A stretch of 32,464 nucleotides of DNA from contig CAYYJM010000037.1 of NCBI GenBank assembly GCA_964471755.1, positions 1 to 32,464 of the forward strand, written 5' to 3'. Made by a program: the position numbers and the translations under genes. The stretch comes from CAYYJM01 sp964471755 (GTDB taxonomy: Bacteria; Planctomycetota; Planctomycetia; Gemmatales; Gemmataceae). Below, piece after piece: positions 24,429-31,749 of this stretch. Below the pieces are notes generated by a model. The model saw nothing but the letters and a program-made list of their open reading frames with translations. It was not told the origin of the DNA and did not search any database. Positions within the stretch are counted from its first letter, which is position 1, and the number at the start of each line of letters is the position of its first letter.

Positions 24429-25898
24429 ATGCCATCCCGGTTCTCCCTGCGCTCGAAATTGCTCGCGATCGGCTCCGTCGCCGCCGTGGCTCTGCTCGCC
24501 ATCGTCGCTGGAACCTCGACGCCAGCTCCGGAGCCACCCACGCTCCGTGCCGGAGCCGCGGTCGTGGACGTCACGCCGAAGCTGTTCCCGATCAACATGC
24601 CCGGCCTCTTCTCGGCCAACCCGGCCGAGAAAGCCAACGATCCGCTCCACGTCCGCGCTCTCGTCCTCGACGACGGCAAGATGCGCCTGGCCCTCGTCCT
24701 GGTCGATAATCTCGGCGTCGGCCAGGATACCGCGGCCGCGGCCAAGGCTCTCGCCGCCAGCCGCTGCCCCATCCCGGCCGAGCGCATGCTCATCTCGTCC
24801 ACGCATACGCACTCCGGGGCACCGGCCAACATCACCGATGGCCCCGCCGAGGCGGTCGCCTATCACAAGCAACTCATCGCCGGCATCGCCGACGCCATCG
24901 TGCAAGCCAACGAGAAACTGCGCCCGGCGGCCGTCGGCGCGGCCAGCCATGACCTGCCCGACGAGGTCTTCAATCGCCGCTGGTTCCTTCGGCCAGGCAA
25001 GATGCCGCTCAACCCCTTTGGCGAGATCGATCTCGTCAAGATGAACCCCGGCCTCAGCCCCGACGTGCTGCTCCACCCGGCCGGCCCGACCGACCCCGCG
25101 GTGAGCATCCTCTCCGTGCAGGAGGCGAAGAGCAATCGACCGCTCGCTCTCTACGCCAACTACTCGCTACACTACGTCGGCGCGACGCCGCGAGGGTGCA
25201 TCTCCGCCGACTACTACGGCGAGTTCGCTCGACTCATGCCAACGCGCCTCCGGGCGAACGATGACTTCGTCGCCATGCTGACCAACGGTACATCCGGCGA
25301 CATCAACAACGTCCCGGTCAACCTGAATCCGCCCCGGCCGCCGCGTGAGGTGTTCGAGCAGATCCGCATCGTCGCCGGCAAGACGGCCGACGCCGCCTGG
25401 CAGGCCCGGCAGAAGATCACGGAACACCGCGCCGAAGTCCGCCTGGGCATGCTGCAACGTCCGCTGACGCTCCGGATGCGCAAACCAACACAGGCCCAGC
25501 TCGAACGAGCGGAGAAGATCCTCGCCCTGAAGGACGACGCCGAGAAGGCGAAGCTGCCGCGTCTGGCGACCAACTACGCCGAGCGAACCGTGGCCCTGTC
25601 GAAGGGGCCCGACACCGTCACGGTGCCGTTGCAGGCCCTCTTCGTGGGCGACCAGGCGATCTGTGCCATCCCGTTCGAGACGTTCGCCGAGACGGGCCTC
25701 GACCTGAAGCACCGCAGTCCGTTTCCGCGCACGATGGTGGTCGGGATCGCCAACGGCTACAACGGCTATCTGCCGACTCCGGTGCAGCACAAACTCGGCG
25801 GATACGAGACGTGGCTGGGCACCAACCGTGTGCAGCAGGACGCCTCGGTTCTCATCACGGATACGTTACTGGGGATGCTCAAGGAACTGGCCCGGTAG
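24429..25898 (+). CDS. Neutral/alkaline ceramidase-like exported protein
   Basis: A 489-residue protein similar to the N-terminal catalytic domain of neutral ceramidases. The N-terminus (R-S-K then a hydrophobic run at about 11-28) is a signal peptide or anchor. Zinc-type ligands are visible as H126 and H128 in S-T-H-T-H-S-G, with a further His at 248 (Y-S-L-H-Y-V-G). At the place where ceramidases carry the nucleophilic serine (G-D-x-S-P), this protein has G290-D-I-N293-N. The metal site is therefore kept but the serine is apparently lost, and ceramide hydrolysis should not be assumed. The start is supported by GAGGAA 8-13 nt upstream. An earlier in-frame start at 24216 would overlap the divergent ABC gene and is rejected. 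Its end overlaps cutC on the other strand by 20 bp. Confidence 0.8.
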   Translation: MPSRFSLRSKLLAIGSVAAVALLAIVAGTSTPAPEPPTLRAGAAVVDVTPKLFPINMPGLFSANPAEKANDPLHVRALVLDDGKMRLALVLVDNLGVGQDTAAAAKALAASRCPIPAERMLISSTHTHSGAPANITDGPAEAVAYHKQLIAGIADAIVQANEKLRPAAVGAASHDLPDEVFNRRWFLRPGKMPLNPFGEIDLVKMNPGLSPDVLLHPAGPTDPAVSILSVQEAKSNRPLALYANYSLHYVGATPRGCISADYYGEFARLMPTRLRANDDFVAMLTNGTSGDINNVPVNLNPPRPPREVFEQIRIVAGKTADAAWQARQKITEHRAEVRLGMLQRPLTLRMRKPTQAQLERAEKILALKDDAEKAKLPRLATNYAERTVALSKGPDTVTVPLQALFVGDQAICAIPFETFAETGLDLKHRSPFPRTMVVGIANGYNGYLPTPVQHKLGGYETWLGTNRVQQDASVLITDTLLGMLKELAR

Positions 25899-26649
25899 GC
25901 GGTGAAATCAACGCCAGTCGGGCAACCAGATCGGCGACGAGGCCGGCGTCCGTCGCGTCGATTCGATCCTCCGGTGGCAGCGCCGCCGCTCCGAATCGAA
26001 CCTGCGGTCGGCCCGACGCCGATGAATCGATTCGCCCCGACCGCAGGGAGGCGTGGACCTCCGTGCAACCCGTCCGGCTCACCACGTCTGCCACGGTGAA
26101 GCGGTTGATGCCTCCCCCTGGCAGAATCGCGATCCGGCCGGCCGCCTTCTCGATCAGCGTCCGGATCAGGGCCGCTCCGTTGTAGGCGGCCGCTTCCTGG
26201 CCGCTGGTCAGCACTCGCCGGACGCCCAGATCGATCAGTTCATCCAGGGCCGCTAGTGGGTCCGGCGTCAGATCGAAGGCCCGATGACAGATGACGGAAA
26301 CCGACGCCGCCTGACGAACCAGGATCGCCATCCGCTCGTGATCAATTCGGCCATCAGGCCGCAGCACACCGACAGCGACGCCGGCTACCCCTTCACCGAG
26401 CAGATCGTCAAGGTCGCGCCGCATCGCACGGAACTCGGCCGGGGCGTAGGCACAACCGCCGGGTCGGGGGCGAAGCATCGCCACGACAGGCAGTCGGGTC
26501 GAGGCCAGCACCTCGCGCAGTTCACCGCGGGTCGGCGTCAGGCCGCCCAGGGTCAGGGCCGCGTTCAGTTCCAGCCGGTCAGCGCCGCCCTGCTCCGCGG
26601 CGCAGGCATCGGCCGCCCCGGCGATGCAGACTTCCAGACCGATCCGCAT
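25879..26649 (-). CDS. cutC: CutC family protein
   Basis: A 256-residue TIM-barrel protein of the CutC family, historically linked to copper homeostasis, with its true activity unsettled. Typical features are the N-terminal G-L-E-V-C-I, A-D-R-L-E-L-N (about 23-29), C-H-R-A-F-D (about 120-125), R-V-L-T-S-G (about 144-149), L-P-G-G-G-I (about 173-178) and E-V-H-A-S (about 195-199). The ATG at 26649 is preceded by GGGAGAGGG and begins exactly where family similarity starts; a 31-codon upstream extension is rejected. The last 20 bp overlap the end of the ceramidase-like gene tail to tail. No metal transporter or regulator is adjacent. Confidence 0.92.
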   Translation of the reverse strand: MRIGLEVCIAGAADACAAEQGGADRLELNAALTLGGLTPTRGELREVLASTRLPVVAMLRPRPGGCAYAPAEFRAMRRDLDDLLGEGVAGVAVGVLRPDGRIDHERMAILVRQAASVSVICHRAFDLTPDPLAALDELIDLGVRRVLTSGQEAAAYNGAALIRTLIEKAAGRIAILPGGGINRFTVADVVSRTGCTEVHASLRSGRIDSSASGRPQVRFGAAALPPEDRIDATDAGLVADLVARLALISPPTGPVP

Positions 26650-26849
26650 GATCCCTCTCCCGCACAGTCCACTGTGCCGTTTCCGCACGCCGATTCGCGA
26701 CGGCACCGCAGTTCGATGCCGGCCGCCCTGCCCTGTCATCACGCCGCAAATGCTGTTTTAGCAAGGAGCTGTGGCGAGGCGTCGAGTCAATGTCCATTTT
26801 ATCGCTCAGTGGCACGCTGGCTGCATTAGTAGTAGAGTGGGAAGGGAAA

Positions 26850-26948
26850 ATGACCGTTCGAGTTGAAGTCAGCCCCCCACTCTTCCCAGGAGGTTGGAAT
26901 ATGTTCAGTCGTCCGCTCGATCGGCGTGGAGATCCACGAGCCGGCTGA
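26850..26948 (+). CDS. Possible small ORF / leader peptide upstream of hsp20
   Basis: An ATG at 26850, preceded by GGGAAGGG, opens a 32-codon frame ending in TGA at 26946-26948. A second in-frame ATG at 26901 has an excellent AGGAGGT ribosome site six bases upstream and would give only 15 residues (M-F-S-R-P-L-D-R-R-G-D-P-R-A-G). Two good ribosome sites in one short frame are suggestive, but the peptide matches nothing I know, and length alone gives no support. Confidence 0.35.
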   Translation: MTVRVEVSPPLFPGGWNMFSRPLDRRGDPRAG

Positions 26949-26953
26949 TGCCA

Positions 26954-27005
26954 GGCCGGGGGTGGGTGAGCGAGTTGCGACGGGGTCGCTGCTCACCTCC
27001 CGGCC
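26954..27005 (+). other. Hairpin in the hsp20 leader
   Basis: GGCCGGG (26954-26960) pairs with CCCGGCC (26999-27005). Inside it GTGAGC (26966-26971) pairs with GCTCAC (26991-26996), with an asymmetric internal loop. It begins five bases after the stop of the possible small ORF. There is no T tract after it. It could be an attenuator-like or stability element, or chance pairing in GC-rich DNA. Confidence 0.4.
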
Positions 27006-27069
27006 GGCTCCCCTGGCGCGAGGCCGGGCTGCGGGAACGTCCTGCTGGAGTTTCCCGCGAGAGATCGGG

Positions 27070-27075
27070 TAGAAT
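27070..27075 (+). promoter_or_regulatory. -10-like TAGAAT upstream of hsp20
   Basis: TAGAAT matches 5 of 6 bases of the -10 consensus and lies 36 nt before the hsp20 ATG. The -35 region (TGGAGT at 18 nt) is weak. Confidence 0.4.
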
Positions 27076-27111
27076 ACCGGTACGCCCGGATATGCGCCAG
27101 AGGAGGGCACC

Positions 27112-27477
27112 ATGTTCGCACGTCTGTTCGGTAACCTTCCCGCCACGCTCGCAGAACCGATGTTCCCCCACGTCGCGCCTCTGCGGATGGAGGAAAAGGA
27201 GAAGGAGATCGTTATTCGCGTTGAGTTGCCCGACTTTACCCCGGAGGAAATTGCCGTTGAGGTGACCGAGAATTGGTTACAGGTCAAGGCCCATCACAAG
27301 GAGCGGGTCCCGCGCGCAGCGGGAGAAGGAGAGGTGGTGGAACTGGGCCGCCGGGTCGATTTGCCGCCGCAACTCGCCATCGATGCAGTGACGGCGACTC
27401 TCCGCTACGGCGTCCTTGAGGTCGTCCTGCCCAGGCAGACCGAACCGCGCGTCCGTCAGGTCGAGGTGACAACCTGA
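27112..27477 (+). CDS. Small heat shock protein Hsp20 / alpha-crystallin family
   Basis: A 121-residue ATP-independent chaperone that holds unfolding proteins. The N-terminal arm is very short (about 20 residues). The alpha-crystallin domain runs from about 27 to 112, with I-V-I-R-V-E-L-P-D-F (33-42), I-A-V-E-V-T-E-N-W-L-Q-V-K (47-59), and the closing A-T-L-R-Y-G-V-L-E-V-V-L-P (about 94-106), which is the usual A-x-x-x-n-G-v-L motif. No C-terminal I-x-I/V anchor is present, so oligomer assembly may be weak or different. GAGGAGGG precedes the ATG. A strong intrinsic terminator follows 48 bp after the stop, so it is probably a single-gene unit. Confidence 0.9.
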   Translation: MFARLFGNLPATLAEPMFPHVAPLRMEEKEKEIVIRVELPDFTPEEIAVEVTENWLQVKAHHKERVPRAAGEGEVVELGRRVDLPPQLAIDAVTATLRYGVLEVVLPRQTEPRVRQVEVTT

Positions 27478-27525
27478 TGCGAGCGTGACGGCGGCCGGGC
27501 AGACGATCATTTCAGCCGGAAGTCT

Positions 27526-27561
27526 CGGGCCGACGCGACATCGTCGGCCCGTTTCTCTTTT
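27526..27561 (+). terminator. Intrinsic terminator after hsp20
   Basis: A perfect 10-bp stem, CGGGCCGACG (27526-27535) with CGTCGGCCCG (27542-27551), closes a 6-nt loop. It is followed at once by TTTCTCTTTT (27552-27561). This is the clearest Rho-independent terminator in the window. Confidence 0.85.
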
Positions 27562-27605
27562 GGGAGTCAGACGCGAAGGGAGCCGCGCTCCGCCCGGGAA
27601 TCTGC

Positions 27606-27634
27606 TTGACCATCTCCCGCTCGCCGGGTCAGAT
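27606..27634 (+). promoter_or_regulatory. Possible promoter of the 27673-32464 operon
   Basis: TTGACC (27606-27611) is a good -35 box. The -10 at 17 nt is TCAGAT (27629-27634), a weak match; GATAAC a few bases later is closer to consensus but spaced 20 nt. It lies between the hsp20 terminator and the first gene of the operon. Confidence 0.35.
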
Positions 27635-27672
27635 AACCGCACCTGACGTCGATCCCTCCGGGACCCCTGCAC

Positions 27673-28515
27673 ATGCCTGCGGTTCGTCTGTCCGTGTGTC
27701 TTCCCGATGAAGCCGGGCCAGCGCGACTCGCCGCCCGGTTGCATGACGCCATCATCCAGACCCACGCCCCATCCACAGCCTGCGATGCGGTCCTGCTTGC
27801 CGGGTTGGGGCCCGATCCGGCGGCGCTGCTGACGGCCGGAACGCCGGTCCTCGTCCTTGCCGAGCCGTGCCCGTCTGCGCAGCAGATCGCGGAATGGTAC
27901 GCCCTGGCGCGCGAGAAGGCCGTGCCGTTCGCCGTGGTCAATCCCGAGCGTCACCTGCCGTCACGGCAACTGATTCGCCACCACCTGTCCGGCCCGCTCG
28001 GCGAACCGGGTCTGCTGCGTCTGCACCGCTGGGGGCCGCCGACCGTCCCGGCCGATGGACTGCTGCGCGACCTGGACGTGACGCTCTGGCTCATGGCCCG
28101 ACGACCGGGACGGGTCCACGCTCTGGAACGCTGCGAAGACGGCACGCCAGGCCGCTACCATCAGGTCCATCTCGGCTTCGCCGGCGGCATGGCTCTGCTC
28201 GATCACACCGATCGGCTCCCGGCCGGTGACAGTTACACGTCACTTTCCGTGATCGCCGCGAACGGGGCGGCCTACGTGGACGATCATCAGAACGTGCAAC
28301 TGGTCTACCGAGGCGGCGCGGCCCGGGCTCTGCGAACGGAGGAGCGAGCCGGCGTGCTGGCGGCCATCGCTCAGGAATTCATCGCTGGCCTTCGCACCGG
28401 CCGTGATCCCTGGCCCGACGGGGCGGCGGAGTGGCAGGCGGTCTTCGCCGTGGCGGAGGCGGTCCAGCGCTCGATCGCAGGGCAGGAAGCCGTCACGCTG
28501 GAGGGGCCGCCATGA
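27673..28515 (+). CDS. Gfo/Idh/MocA-like protein lacking the dinucleotide motif
   Basis: A 280-residue protein whose middle and C-terminal parts look like Gfo/Idh/MocA oxidoreductases: the helix after the catalytic strand, V-N-P-E-R-H-L-P-S-R-Q-L (89-100), then G-P-L-G-E-P-G-L-L, then the beta-sheet domain. The N-terminus has no G-x-G-x-x-G motif, and the catalytic E-K-P is replaced by A-E-P-C-P (63-67). At 280 residues it is shorter than the usual 330-390. It probably does not bind NAD(P) or catalyse hydride transfer in the classic way, and may be a structural partner of the next gene product. Its stop overlaps the next start as ATGA, which supports coupled translation. Confidence 0.65.
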   Translation: MPAVRLSVCLPDEAGPARLAARLHDAIIQTHAPSTACDAVLLAGLGPDPAALLTAGTPVLVLAEPCPSAQQIAEWYALAREKAVPFAVVNPERHLPSRQLIRHHLSGPLGEPGLLRLHRWGPPTVPADGLLRDLDVTLWLMARRPGRVHALERCEDGTPGRYHQVHLGFAGGMALLDHTDRLPAGDSYTSLSVIAANGAAYVDDHQNVQLVYRGGAARALRTEERAGVLAAIAQEFIAGLRTGRDPWPDGAAEWQAVFAVAEAVQRSIAGQEAVTLEGPP

Positions 28516-29669
28516 CCGAACCGCGTCGCTTCCGCTGTGCCGTCCTCAGTGCCGTCAAGCACGACTACGTCGCCCGCGGCGTGGCATCGCATCCACGCTT
28601 CGAGCTGGTCGTCGTCGCCGACGATCCGGCCGGGCCAGCCTGGGCTCACGAACGAAATCAGCAGTTCGCCGATGCCTTCGGCATTCCCTACGTCCGAGGT
28701 GTCGAGCGGGCCTTGCGTGACTTCGACGTGCAGGTGGCGATCGTCAGTTCGGAGGCCGAGCGGCACTGCGACCTGAGCCTGCGAGCCGTCCGGGCCGGCG
28801 TTCACGTCGTGCAGGACAAGCCGCTCGCGACCCGGCGGGAAGATGCCGATCGACTGGTCGAGGCGGTCGAGACGGCCGGGGTGCGCTTCCTGCTCTGGAA
28901 CCGAAACTTCCTGCCGGCGGTCCTCCATGCCCGTGAGCAGATCGAGGCCGGGGCGATCGGCCGACCGTATGCCGTGCATGTCGATTTCTACTTCGCCAAG
29001 GACGCCGGCCTCCCTCGGGGCACGCGACCGCCGGGCTATCCCCCCGTGGACTGGTACGCACATCAGATCGCCGCTCACGTCGATGGTTCCGATGGCGGTC
29101 TGGGTCGAACGCCGATGGGCGAGTTGGCCGTCGAGGGCATCTACCCGCTCGGCTACATCCAGATGCTGACCGGGGCGGAGGTTCGCCGGGTGTTCGCTCG
29201 TTCGGCGTCGTTCTTCCACCAGGCCCACGCGGATAACGGCGTCGAGGATCTGGCCAGCGTCACGCTGGAGATGGATGGCGGCCTGGTCGGCTCGATCGCC
29301 GTCGGTCGGATCGGAGCGGCGAGTCATCCCAGCGGCGGCGAGATCAAGCTGCACCTGCTCGGCTCGGCCGGGGCTCTNNNNNNNNNNGTCGTGAGCGGGG
29401 CCCGGCCCGAGGTCGGGATCTACTACCGGGGTCAGCCGGCGAAGGAGGCCCGCCAGCGGCGCGTGGCCAGCGAGAACGATTTCCTCCTGGCCGAGGATTT
29501 CGCCCGGGCGATCGATTCCGGCGGCACGACGGTGATGGACGCTCGAGCCGGGCGGCACATCGTCGCCGTCATCGAGGCGGCCCTGGCGTCGTGCCGGAGT
29601 GGCGAGGTGGTGAACGTGTCCATTGAGCCGCCGGCAAGCCGGCTGCCAACCAGGGAAGAGAACCCATGA
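28512..29669 (+). CDS. Gfo/Idh/MocA family oxidoreductase (contains 10-N gap)
   Basis: A putative NAD(P)-dependent sugar or polyol oxidoreductase of about 385 residues. The catalytic lysine is visible in V-Q-D-K103-P. However, the first strand reads A-V-L-S-A-V-K-H-D-Y-V (10-20) instead of the usual G-x-G-x-x-G, so cofactor binding may be unusual. The C-terminal domain includes G-A-I-G-R-P-Y-A-V-H-V. The ATG at 28512 overlaps the previous stop (ATGA) and has GGAGGGG upstream. Ten Ns at 29378-29387 interrupt the gene, and the frame continues correctly across them. The final 15 or so residues (S-I-E-P-P-A-S-R-L-P...) are encoded by a palindromic repeat copy, so the natural C-terminus may once have been different. 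Confidence 0.82.
   Translation: MTEPRRFRCAVLSAVKHDYVARGVASHPRFELVVVADDPAGPAWAHERNQQFADAFGIPYVRGVERALRDFDVQVAIVSSEAERHCDLSLRAVRAGVHVVQDKPLATRREDADRLVEAVETAGVRFLLWNRNFLPAVLHAREQIEAGAIGRPYAVHVDFYFAKDAGLPRGTRPPGYPPVDWYAHQIAAHVDGSDGGLGRTPMGELAVEGIYPLGYIQMLTGAEVRRVFARSASFFHQAHADNGVEDLASVTLEMDGGLVGSIAVGRIGAASHPSGGEIKLHLLGSAGAXXXXVVSGARPEVGIYYRGQPAKEARQRRVASENDFLLAEDFARAIDSGGTTVMDARAGRHIVAVIEAALASCRSGEVVNVSIEPPASRLPTREENP
29378..29387. other. Assembly gap (10 N)
   Basis: A run of ten N inside the oxidoreductase gene. The reading frame before and after is the same when exactly ten bases are counted. Whether the gap is really 10 bases or a placeholder cannot be told from here. Confidence 0.98.
29621..29645. 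repeat. Palindromic repeat, copy 4 (partial, inside a coding region)
   Basis: CATTGAGCCGCCGGC (29621-29635), AA, then GCCGGCTG. The left half is identical to copies 1 and 3 and the right half decays after six bases. It is translated as the C-terminal end of the oxidoreductase gene and ends about 20 bp before the start of the aldolase gene. Confidence 0.75.
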
Positions 29670-30445
29670 CCGGTCGTGAGATCATCCGGGCTCTGCACGA
29701 AGGGCGGCATGTCTTCGCCTCGGCCATCGTCGGCATCTCGCCGCAGTGGCCCGAGCTGGCACGCAAGCTCGGCCTCGACTTCGTCTTCGTCGATACGGAA
29801 CACGTTCCGCTCGATCGGCAGACGTTGTCCTACCTGTGTCAGACCTACCAGGCTCTCGGTCTGCCGCCGGTCGTGCGCATCCCGAGCAATGACCCATTCG
29901 AGGCGTGCAAGGCGCTCGACGCCGGAGCCGGCGGCATCATCGGGCCGTACGTGGAGACGGCCGAGCAGATCCGCGATCTGGTCGGAGCCGTCAAGTATCG
30001 GCCGCTCAAGGGCCGACGGCTGGCCGACGCGCTGCGCGATCCACGGACGCTCGAACCGGAACTGGCCGACTACCTGGAGAAGCGCAACGGCGACAAGATC
30101 CTGATCGTCAACATCGAAAGCACGCCGGCCCTGGAGAATCTCGACGCCCTCTGCTCCGTGCCGGGCCTCGACGCCGTGCTGATCGGGCCGCACGATCTGT
30201 CGTGCAGTCTCGGCATCCCGGAGCGCTACGACCACCCGCGTTTCGACGAGGCGGTGCGGCAGGTGCTGCGCGTCGCCCGATCGCACGGTATCGGAGCCGG
30301 CATCCACTTCTGGGCCAACATCGAGCAGGAGATCGGCTGGGCGAAGGCGGGCGGCAATCTGGTCATGCATGCCTCGGACCTGGCCGCGATCGCCCGGACG
30401 CTCCGGGCGGAGATCGATCACTTGCGGGCGACGCTGACCCCATGA
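29666..30445 (+). CDS. HpcH/HpaI family aldolase (2-keto-3-deoxy sugar acid type)
   Basis: A 259-residue class II, metal-dependent aldolase that cleaves 2-keto-3-deoxy acids to pyruvate and an aldehyde (relatives: RhmA/YfaU, GarL, HpaI). Residues expected at the active site are visible: H46 in D-T-E-H-V-P-L-D, R71 in V-V-R-I-P, E151 in N-I-E-S as metal ligand, and D177 in G-P-H-D-L-S as metal ligand. Length is normal, so the enzyme looks intact. It starts by ATGA overlap with the oxidoreductase stop and is itself coupled to the MFS gene. The context suggests breakdown of a sugar acid imported by the MFS protein; the actual substrate is unknown. A citrate-lyase-like or 4-hydroxy-2-oxovalerate-type activity is less likely. 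Confidence 0.87.
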   Translation: MTGREIIRALHEGRHVFASAIVGISPQWPELARKLGLDFVFVDTEHVPLDRQTLSYLCQTYQALGLPPVVRIPSNDPFEACKALDAGAGGIIGPYVETAEQIRDLVGAVKYRPLKGRRLADALRDPRTLEPELADYLEKRNGDKILIVNIESTPALENLDALCSVPGLDAVLIGPHDLSCSLGIPERYDHPRFDEAVRQVLRVARSHGIGAGIHFWANIEQEIGWAKAGGNLVMHASDLAAIARTLRAEIDHLRATLTP

Positions 30446-31749
30446 CCACGCACGAACCGGCCGGCCTGTCCACGAGCGGGCGCGTTCTCATTCTCGTTGT
30501 GGCGTTCCTCGGCTGGCTCTGTGCCGGCATGCACATGTCGGCGACGCAGTTGATCGGTCAGGCTGCGGCGATCGATCTGCTCGGCGGCACCGGCCTCGAC
30601 GAGGTGCGGCTCCAGGAGGCTGTCGCTCGCTGGTTCGCGTGGTATCAGTGTGCTTTCCTGTTCGGGGCGGCGGCTGGTGGTCTGCTCTTCGGCTGGCTTG
30701 GCGACCGACTCGGCCGCTCGGTCGGCATGTCGGCGAGCATTCTCACCTATTCCGTCCTGGCCCTGGTCGCGGCCTTCGCCCGGTCGCCGGAACAGCTTCT
30801 GGTCCTGTGGTTCCTGGCCTGCACGGGTGTCGGCGGCATGTGGCCCAACGGTGTCGCTCTCGTCTCGGAGGCGTGGTCGGGACTGTCTCGACCGATGGTC
30901 GCCGGCGTGATTGGTACGTCGGCCAACGTCGGCATCTTTCTGCTGGCGACCCTGGCGGCCGAGATTCCGATCACGCCAGTGAGTTGGCGCTGGGTGCTGC
31001 TCGTCGTCGGATCTCCACTGCTGCTCGGCCTCGTATCGCTGCTGTTCGTTCCGGAATCGCCGCGCTGGCTGGCGGCCCGGCAGGAGTCGGAAGCTGCCAG
31101 CGTCATGACACCAGCGTCCGAGAGCGTGTTCCGTCCACCGCTGCTGGGCGTGACGATCCTGGGCATCGTCCTGGCGACGACGCCGCTCATCGGTGGCTGG
31201 GGCAGTGCCAACTGGATGATTCCGTGGGCGGGCCAGGCCGGCGAGGCAGCTGACCCGCCTGATCCGTTTCTCAAGGCGAACGTGCAGCAGGCCCGCGCGC
31301 TGACGGGCATCGTCGGCAGCTTTCTCGGCGGCTGGATCGCCGCCGTCGTTGGTCGTCGGTTGAGTTACTTCCTCGTCAGTCTCTGCTCGCTGCTGGTCGC
31401 CCAGTACACGTTCTGGTTTCTGGAGCCGACCGACGTGGGGTTCCTCTTCTGGGTGGCGGTCTTGGGCTTCTTCAGCGGCATCTATTTCGGCTGGCTGCCG
31501 CTCTTTCTGCCAGAACTGTTCCCGACGCGGGTCCGAGCGACCGGAGCCGGCGTCAGCTTCAACTTTGGTCGAATCGTGACGGCGCTGACGATCTTCGCGA
31601 CCGGCATGATGATGCAACTCTTCGCTGGCGACTACGCCCGTATCGGTCAGGTGACGAGCCTGGTGTTCCTGGCCGGCATGGTCGCCATCTGGTTCGCTCC
31701 GGACACGAGCCGAGGTGATCTGGATCGACCGGAGGCTTCGTCCAGATGA
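30442..31749 (+). CDS. MFS transporter
   Basis: A 435-residue inner-membrane transporter of the major facilitator superfamily. The first helix begins near residue 14. The loop between helices 2 and 3 carries the family motif G-W-L-G-D-R-L-G-R-S (about 77-86). P-E-S-P-R-W-L (after helix 6) is typical of sugar-porter and aromatic or organic acid (AAHS-like) branches. About twelve hydrophobic segments can be counted, with a hydrophilic stretch (about 255-285) between helices 7 and 8. Its ATG overlaps the aldolase stop (ATGA) and its stop overlaps the start of the next gene in the same manner. The likely role is uptake of the substrate that the aldolase and oxidoreductases process; the substrate is not deducible. 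Confidence 0.88.
   Translation: MTTHEPAGLSTSGRVLILVVAFLGWLCAGMHMSATQLIGQAAAIDLLGGTGLDEVRLQEAVARWFAWYQCAFLFGAAAGGLLFGWLGDRLGRSVGMSASILTYSVLALVAAFARSPEQLLVLWFLACTGVGGMWPNGVALVSEAWSGLSRPMVAGVIGTSANVGIFLLATLAAEIPITPVSWRWVLLVVGSPLLLGLVSLLFVPESPRWLAARQESEAASVMTPASESVFRPPLLGVTILGIVLATTPLIGGWGSANWMIPWAGQAGEAADPPDPFLKANVQQARALTGIVGSFLGGWIAAVVGRRLSYFLVSLCSLLVAQYTFWFLEPTDVGFLFWVAVLGFFSGIYFGWLPLFLPELFPTRVRATGAGVSFNFGRIVTALTIFATGMMMQLFAGDYARIGQVTSLVFLAGMVAIWFAPDTSRGDLDRPEASSR

Larger units (their letters stand above)
26650..27111. other. 462-bp intergenic region between cutC and hsp20
   Basis: No convincing full-length gene. It holds the cutC upstream region, a possible 32-codon ORF (26850-26948), a GC-rich hairpin (26954-27005) and a -10-like TAGAAT (27070-27075). 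A longer open frame on the minus strand here is antisense to hsp20 and is rejected. No CIRCE inverted repeat was seen. Confidence 0.6.

Noticed and set aside
26650..27111. CIRCE or other classic heat-shock operator
   Set aside because: No TTAGCACTC-N9-GAGTGCTAA-like inverted repeat is present in the hsp20 upstream region.
26826..27287. Minus-strand frame opposite hsp20 and its leader
   Set aside because: It overlaps the Hsp20 alpha-crystallin domain in antisense and shows no domain of its own.
29905..30441. Upstream extension of the MFS frame into the aldolase gene
   Set aside because: The extension is Arg-rich shadow sequence over the aldolase. The ATG at 30442 overlaps the aldolase stop and starts just before the first membrane helix.
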